Source: Ciborinia camelliae (Eukaryota; Ascomycota; Leotiomycetes; Helotiales; Sclerotiniaceae). From it: DNA of 64,000 nucleotides. This document shows positions 60,028-64,000 of this stretch, piece by piece. Below the pieces are notes generated by a model. It worked only from the letters and a program-made list of their open reading frames with translations, did no database searches and was not told the DNA's origin. Within the stretch, counting starts at the first letter, position 1, and every line of letters begins with the position of its first letter. Both the position numbers and the translations under genes were made by a program. The stretch is from assembly GCA_025890175.1 (NCBI GenBank), contig JANPYM010000001.1:585187-649186 (forward strand). The letters are read 5' to 3'.

Positions 60028-62539
60028 TTAGTATAATCCAATTGAAACTTTGTCTCCCACTTTGATGACGGGGAATTGGTGCTCTTTATTGGGTAATGAT
60101 GAGGGTACATGACACATGTGAGAACCGAAGAAAACCTTTGATTCAAACCTTCGCGTCTTTGCCAAGGTAACAAAGGGTTCTTCGTTCTTTTCCGCAGTAT
60201 CTTGGTCAACACAGATCATATGACAACGCCGACAAGACCCTAACATCTGATACATTTCTGAACCAATCTTTAGGGTGCTCCAATGATCCTCACCATATGG
60301 CTGTTGACGGTCGTTGGATTCGGTTGACGCAAGTACAATATTACCTCGAAAGACAGATGCTGAAGCAAGCTTTCCGCCACTCTTTGCTATCTCTTCGTTT
60401 AGTATATTAATACTAGACCTATTGATTACCAGTATGGGGCTTTCATTTGATAGCAGTATAGGTCGTTTTCGGCTTTCGCCATCAGAATCCGGTGGTGTCG
60501 GAGGGCCAAGAATAGAGTTGCTACCTGTTGGCTCTTTCTTGACTGAGTTTTTTGGTTGTTGGTGTTGTTGCATGTGCGCCTTTGCATGCCTTGAAGAAAG
60601 ACCGCTTCCGCCTGCCGGGAATCGAGCCAAAGCACAAGGCACTCCCAAGATTTTGGAGAAGAAATCATTAATTTCAGGACTAGAGTAAGTCTGTGTTACG
60701 ATAGCATCTCCACAAACCCTCGATGATAATGAGTGGATATTATTTGGAGTACTGTAGAATGATGGATCAGATGATAAAGGGACGTTAACCCCCTTCCCAG
60801 AAATAGGGGAATTCGGTCCTCGATATTGTATTTTGAGCAACCCCAGTTTAAAGTCGATTGTTGGTTTGATGAGAGCCATTCGAGGATATCGTTTTTGACT
60901 CAAGGCTTGTCCCGTACCTTGATGAACAAGGCACCATTCGCGATCCCAAGCAAGCCCTTCTGGTCTGACTTCCCAAACTGTTTCTTCCGGGATCTCAAAG
61001 GCACCACAACTTTTGATTGGGTATATTGTAAGACTTTCGACATACATGTCAACCAACTTGGCAGTTATAGGGCCCTCGTCGGTAGAAGGTATCACTGTCT
61101 GATCCACGAAGAACTCTTCCACAAATGAAAGAAACGATTCAACATCGCCCATCGTACTCATGGCTCCCAAGCTCACGCGAATCACCCCAGTAACCTTACC
61201 TGCATAAATATCGGTCTCTCCACCACATCGGAGACCAGCCGAGAAATTTCTTTTCGTTTCCCACGGCTGAAGCTCCAATGCCGATGCAACACCGCCTGGA
61301 TTACAAAGACCGCCGGTTCGAATGTGGTAGTTCTTTATTGAAGCCAATCTCTCAAATTCGAGATTAGTTACCCATGCCCCGAAACCATTTTTAATGTTGA
61401 AAGCTATCGTAGGTCCCTGCACATGGGTGGAAGGTTCGCTGGAAAAGCCGCGAGAATAGATTACACACACAGGTTCAGAATTGGCATGTCGTAATGATTT
61501 CAAACCTTGGTACAGTTTTTGTGCAAGAAATGTGGTATGGTTTGCAATACGCTCCATAGAACCATATAATGATCTGTGGACATCTATTGCGGCTTCCAGT
61601 GCCATGATATTGTGAAAAGGTAGAGTGCCATCCTCTAAAGTTTCATGCAAAGACTGTCCCTTCGGGGCATGCCATTGCTCTTTTAGACAAACTACCACTT
61701 CAACCGTGCCACCTCCAAAGTATTTTCTCGTTTGAAGTATCGCCCCGGAATCTTTACGCACGATCAGTGCACCAAGATCGGGAAACCCAAATATCTTGTA
61801 GAAACTAAGGACCGTAAAATCTGCTGCCTTGCTGGCATCACTTAAGTCTAGCGGAGAAGTAGAAACTAGAGCAGAGGCATCTAGTAATGTATATGTGGTT
61901 GATCGGCCTCGAGAGCTAAGATCTCGCACTCTTTCTAGCCATGATAATGGTAACCGTCGACCATCTAAGTTCGATTGTGCTGGGTATGCAAATAGACCAA
62001 TCTCAGGATCATGTTTCTTTGTTACAAGATGTTCTTTTCCAGATAACCAGCGTTCCACGGCCTCATCGTCGACACAGCGGCTTGAAACGGCATCCTCTCG
62101 CACTCCAACAAGACTAGTGTGCGAATCTTGGTGATACCCATATAGGAATCCATCTGGTCGACCTCTGAATGCGTCCATAACAAGTTTGATTCCAGCCGTA
62201 GCATTTGCCACAAACACTATATCGAAATCTACAGGATCAGCGTTGAAGAACCGTAAAACACTAAGACGAGTATTCTCGATGCGCGAAGTCGATAACTGGG
62301 AGGATGTAGAGGCGGAATGTGGATTCCCGTATAAGTTTGACATCATATCCGCCATATATCTCTCCATGAGGGACTTCGAATAGAGGGTTGTACCGGCATG
62401 ATCAAGGTAAACGGCGTCTAAAAAGTCTGTCAGCCTGGCACATACACATCTGAGATGATGGATTACCTTTGAGCATTGGATATTCATACTTCCTAAATTC
62501 TTCTACCACCTTATTGTACTCCATATTATGCTCAGCCAT
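60028..62539 (-). CDS. hxB: Molybdenum cofactor sulfurase
   Basis: Two minus-strand exons, 62539-62467 and 62417-60028, give 820 aa, the usual length. The N-terminal half is a NifS-like PLP-dependent cysteine desulfurase: YLDHAGTTLYS near the start, GNPHSASTSS, a cofactor-binding DASALVSTSPLDLSD, and the Schiff-base lysine K232 in VLSFYKIFGFPDLGA. The C-terminal half carries the MOSC N-terminal beta-barrel and MOSC domain (SLTIYPIKSCGAFE, DREWCLVHQGTG, GSCRRCHMICVDQDT). The enzyme inserts the terminal sulfur into the molybdenum cofactor of xanthine dehydrogenase-type enzymes; the Aspergillus name is hxB. Exon 1 encodes 24 residues and its ATG is the first in frame. Divergent from the mitochondrial ribosomal gene. 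Confidence 0.95.
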
Positions 62540-62882
62540 GCTCACACGATACAAACTTCGCTACCAAATCTCACTTCATGAATCGAAGTGAAAGACTTCC
62601 ACGATTTAGTTTGACTATTCATCATTAACGATGCAGATAGTGAATATGATATTGAATATGAGGTAATGCAATGAAATATCTTGGGTCCCCGCATCAACAT
62701 CGATAGGACAGCGGAGTTGGCCGCTCCAAAGAAAGTAACCCCCTCGGCTGCCCAGGTGCGCTGGGACAAAGAAACGTTAAAGCCTGAGGCATACAGAAGA
62801 GTGCGGACTTTGCGGGCGGCTTCCATACAATTTTTTGGATCGCGAAATATCTCGAGATTCAGAAGCCATCACTCCTCCAAAC
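62540..62882. promoter_or_regulatory. Divergent promoter region, Mo-cofactor sulfurase/mS42-like
   Basis: 343 bp between divergent ATGs, serving two unrelated functions. No recognised factor site. Confidence 0.45.
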
Positions 62883-63907
62883 ATGTTTCGCTCGCGCTTC
62901 CCAAGGATAGGGCTCTCCGTGAAGAAGAATTTCTTTAGGAGTTTTTCTCACCATGTACCTCCATTAAAACATGATTTCACCCAGGGCATTGAAGAATTCA
63001 TTGGGCCGGGAGCTTTCGATCTCTCATGGACTTCCTATCAAAAGCTCATGGTGGACAAATTGACCGATGCAACAGCAGGTGGGTTATTTCTCATTATTTC
63101 AGTCTTTTGGTGGTAAAAGTTATGCAATATGCGAGGTGGTGTTTTCGTCCGAATTACAAGTTATGGGTGCTTTTGAACTGCTACTCTATTTCCTTCCCAC
63201 AATATAACTTTATCACTGACAAATTTAAAGGAAAGCCTTACCTCGAGGGAAAACGACCCAAAGAAATCGCCATCATGTGTGCGCGAGATCCAAGTGAGGC
63301 GGCCACTTTTAACTATGCATCAATGGCATTCAACAATGACTTCTTCTTCAACTGCATCCAACCCACCCCCACAGACGAACCGGTCATGTCACCCAGACTC
63401 AGAGCCGCCATTGAGGTCTCTTTTTCGTCCGTCGATTCGCTCAAAGAAGAATTCGTCATGACAGCAAGTAAAATGTTTGGGCCCGGATTTGTGTGGTTAA
63501 TGAAGGACAAATTCGACGAGCTCTCGATAATGACAACATATCTAGCAGGTTCGCCATTCCCTGGCGCACACAACAGAAGACAACCTAAGGATATGAGCAC
63601 CGAGAATAATAATAATGTGGCCGATTACTACAGGGAGCAGTTGAAGGGGCCACCCGTAAACAAAGTTGGGGCACATGGTCAATTGAGCAAGGATAGAAAG
63701 CCACCAGGAGGAATCGAGCTCACGCCAATTCTTTGCGTCAATACATGGGAGCACGTATGGATCGCAGACTACGGAATGGGGGCTGACAACATTGGAGGGA
63801 AAAAAGTGTATGTTGAGAATTGGTGGCGTGTCATTGACTGGGCCGTTGTGGCAGACCTCGCAGCCTTAACTGGTAACCCATCCACAAAGTTTGAGGGCTC
63901 AGGCTGA
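62883..63907 (+). CDS. Mitochondrial small-subunit ribosomal protein of SOD fold (mS42/mS43, Rsm26/Mrp1-like)
   Basis: Exons 62883-63078 and 63231-63907 give 290 aa. The N-terminus is basic and lacks acidic residues, a likely mitochondrial targeting sequence. The Fe/Mn superoxide dismutase fold is seen in FNYASMAFNNDFFF (helix 2 region), FVMTASKMFGPGFVWLM and the C-terminal NTWEHVWIADYGMG...YVENWWRVIDWAVV. Metal ligands are partly lost: the helix-2 HN-x-x-x-x-H pattern is replaced, and the DxWEH Asp is Asn, as in the non-catalytic ribosomal paralogues rather than true SOD. The intron acceptor at 63230 (tttaaag) has no pyrimidine tract but frame and homology support it. mS42 versus mS43 is not settled. 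Confidence 0.85.
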
Positions 63908-64000
63908 GGAAGCTACAATGTGGTATATCTGGGAGATGGCGTTCAAGGCATTTGATGTACTATATGTGTGAGGTCTCGATGGAACTACATTTAGAGGTGT
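63908..64000. other. 3' flank at window edge
   Basis: 93 bases following the stop codon, presumably 3' UTR. Nothing further is visible. Confidence 0.5.

Noticed and set aside
62883..63907. Functional Fe/Mn superoxide dismutase
   Set aside because: Metal ligands are not conserved and the overall pattern fits the mitoribosomal paralogues.

Overview
The window is nuclear DNA of a filamentous ascomycete. Most genes carry short introns of about 50-150 bp with GT...AG ends, genes lie on both strands 0.3-4 kb apart, and the products are typical of Pezizomycotina (Mdm31, Pno1/Dim2, Mdm20, Ilm1, Shr3, a Mo-cofactor sulfurase, a 2EXR protein). The AT-rich spacers full of 'cctaggtaggta' motifs and the local expansion of BTB/POZ genes suggest a leotiomycete such as a Sclerotiniaceae species. 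That placement is inference; no marker gene proves it.

Layout. 0-1.1 kb: a three-exon SAM-dependent methyltransferase. 2.1-5.7 kb: a decayed gene for a secreted Ser/Thr-rich protein, interrupted by a palindrome-rich element. 6.2-6.6 kb: a 402-bp MITE with 72-bp terminal inverted repeats and a TA duplication; its centre holds a second copy of the same palindrome-rich element. 7.7-11.2 kb: divergent MDM31 and PNO1. 12.9-15.5 kb: a CAMK-like protein kinase. 17.1-19.4 kb: a RING protein with a long acidic tail. 21.1-22.3 kb: a 2-oxoglutarate/Fe(II) dioxygenase-like protein. 22.3-26.4 kb: a 4-kb gene-poor spacer. 26.4-34.5 kb: MDM20 (NatB), ILM1, CDC43 (GGTase-I beta) and a secreted M20 peptidase. 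35.2-41.6 kb: four consecutive same-strand BTB/POZ genes, one with an FG-rich nucleoporin-like N-terminus. 41.6-51.8 kb: mostly spacer with one small conserved fungal gene (47 kb) and two stretches that look like decayed coding sequence. 51.8-54.6 kb: a sugar transporter convergent with a membrane-anchored SRPBCC protein. 55.8-58.9 kb: SHR3 and a 2EXR protein, separated by a 14-bp minisatellite. 59.5-59.7 kb: a 19-bp AT minisatellite. 60.0-63.9 kb: the Mo-cofactor sulfurase and a mitochondrial ribosomal protein of the superoxide-dismutase fold, sharing a divergent promoter.

Most genes are unrelated housekeeping functions: mitochondrial shape and translation, ribosome assembly, N-terminal acetylation, prenylation, permease export, molybdoenzyme activation. 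No biosynthetic cluster or operon-like unit is evident. The unusual content is the mobile-element material at 3.4-6.6 kb and the BTB array. Exon boundaries were set by hand from reading frame and splice consensus. No tRNA, rRNA or CRISPR array was found.
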